This document shows, one piece after another, positions 22,996 to 23,504 of a stretch of DNA of 23,504 nt. Below the pieces are notes generated by a model. The model searched no databases. It was not told the DNA's origin and was given only the letters and a program-made list of their open reading frames with translations. Source of the DNA: Tritrichomonas foetus (taxonomy: Eukaryota; Parabasalia; Tritrichomonadida; Tritrichomonadidae); contig MLAK01001231.1 of the NCBI GenBank assembly GCA_001839685.1, forward strand, positions 1-23,504, given 5' to 3'. Position 1 is the first letter of the stretch. Every line of letters starts with the position of its first letter. The position numbers and the translations under genes were made by a program.

Positions 22996-23504
22996 TCGAG
23001 GTTGTGGAAATTTTGATCGACCAAGAAAGCGTTCAAATTTATAGACATCAGAATTGAATAAATATCAAAAAGTTGGTTATCGGCATGATCACACAACATC
23101 AAAAAGTTTTATCACTTCATCATATCATGTGACTGCATCATCATCAGTTTTCACAAAAATCATATTAATTGATGATTAAGATACGATTTGAGAATCTCAT
23201 AAACAAAACAAAGACTATGACATAATGCGGATTTCAAAAGAATCTCAACAAAATTAAGAACTATGAAATGAAGTTAACTTTTTAAAAAATGACTGATTTG
23301 GCTTTATACTAGAGATGTTCGAATAATGTCCCCCGGTTCACAATTTTCTGAACATTCACAATATTTTGATATAAATCGGGTAATTTTTTGTAAGTGTTTT
23401 TGCGCCAAAAATTAGATTTCAAGTTATTTCCTTAACCGAGAGAGATTAAGCTTTCTTACTTTGGCACAGCTCTAATATTCATATAAACAACTGTACATAT
23501 ATAT
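22996..23504. promoter_or_regulatory. upstream region of the importin gene; possibly also of a + gene beyond the window
   Basis: Near the importin start lie GATCGACCAA (23015-23024) and GAACGCTTTC on the minus strand (23025-23034). The rest is AT-rich without a clear gene. A 29-codon ATG frame at 23326-23415 (MSPGSQFSEHSQYFDINRVI and on) is the only protein-like start. CATATAAAC at 23480-23488 repeats a word found upstream of the + gene at 6022. Given the strand alternation in this window, a plus-strand gene is expected to start at or beyond the right edge. Confidence 0.4.
23015..23034 (-). promoter_or_regulatory. GATCGACCAA and AACGCTT motifs upstream of the importin gene
   Basis: On the minus strand GAACGCTTTC is followed directly by TTGGTCGATC. 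The first is a one-base variant of the GAACGTTTA word seen before two other genes. The second matches the eS8 upstream motif at nine of ten positions. Confidence 0.4.

Overview
The window looks like nuclear DNA from a parabasalid protist, most likely a Tritrichomonas- or Trichomonas-type genome. The evidence is strongly AT-rich DNA, long intron-free ORFs using the standard code and ending in ordinary stops, short spacers, and proteins rich in Asn/Ile/Lys/Ser. The genes are clearly eukaryotic: ribosomal protein eS8, a PH-domain AGC kinase, importin-beta-type HEAT proteins, an F-BAR/SH3 protein and a FANCM-type helicase. The species assignment is inference; I see no rRNA, tRNA, transposase or CRISPR.

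I support twelve protein genes, and they alternate strand without exception. (1) 418-3036 (+), importin-beta-like HEAT protein with a repeated acidic/Cys tail. (2) 3751-5355 (-), PH + AGC kinase (PKB/Akt-like). (3) 6022-6600 (+), small degenerate EF-hand-like protein. (4) 6955-8001 (-), coiled-coil protein. (5) 8073-9578 (+), ARM-repeat protein. (6) 9824-10972 (-), F-BAR + two SH3. (7) 11215-12060 (+), ataxin-10-like ARM protein. (8) 12802-13299 (-), unknown small protein. (9) 13601-18193 (+), FANCM/Mph1/Hef-type helicase with a roughly 1000-residue low-complexity tail. (10) 18484-19086 (-), ribosomal protein eS8. (11) 19381-19854 (+), unknown basic protein. (12) 20101-22995 (-), importin-4/5-like karyopherin.

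Every spacer is therefore either a shared divergent promoter (5356-6021, 8002-8072, 10973-11214, 13300-13600, 19087-19380) or a convergent 3' spacer (3037-3750, 6601-6954, 9579-9823, 12061-12801, 18194-18483, 19855-20100). Several convergent spacers carry pyrimidine-rich tracts on the + strand, the most striking being a 22-copy, perfectly phased 17-bp minisatellite (12259-12626). Two convergent spacers hold what look like decayed protein genes (about 3054-3623 and 19875-20090). The divergent spacers contain recurring short motifs: ACGTTTA-type sites about 30-37 bp upstream of several starts, GRTCGACCAA upstream of two genes, and an inverted TTTATATG...CATATAAA pair with near-identical spacing in two promoters.

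There is no operon and no single pathway. Four of twelve genes are alpha-solenoid (HEAT/ARM) proteins, at least two of them probable nuclear-import receptors. The rest cover phosphoinositide/AGC signalling, membrane curvature, DNA repair and translation. I found no unmistakable new multi-gene system. The strongest leads are the strict strand alternation with its shared promoter motifs, the minisatellite, and the gene remnants.
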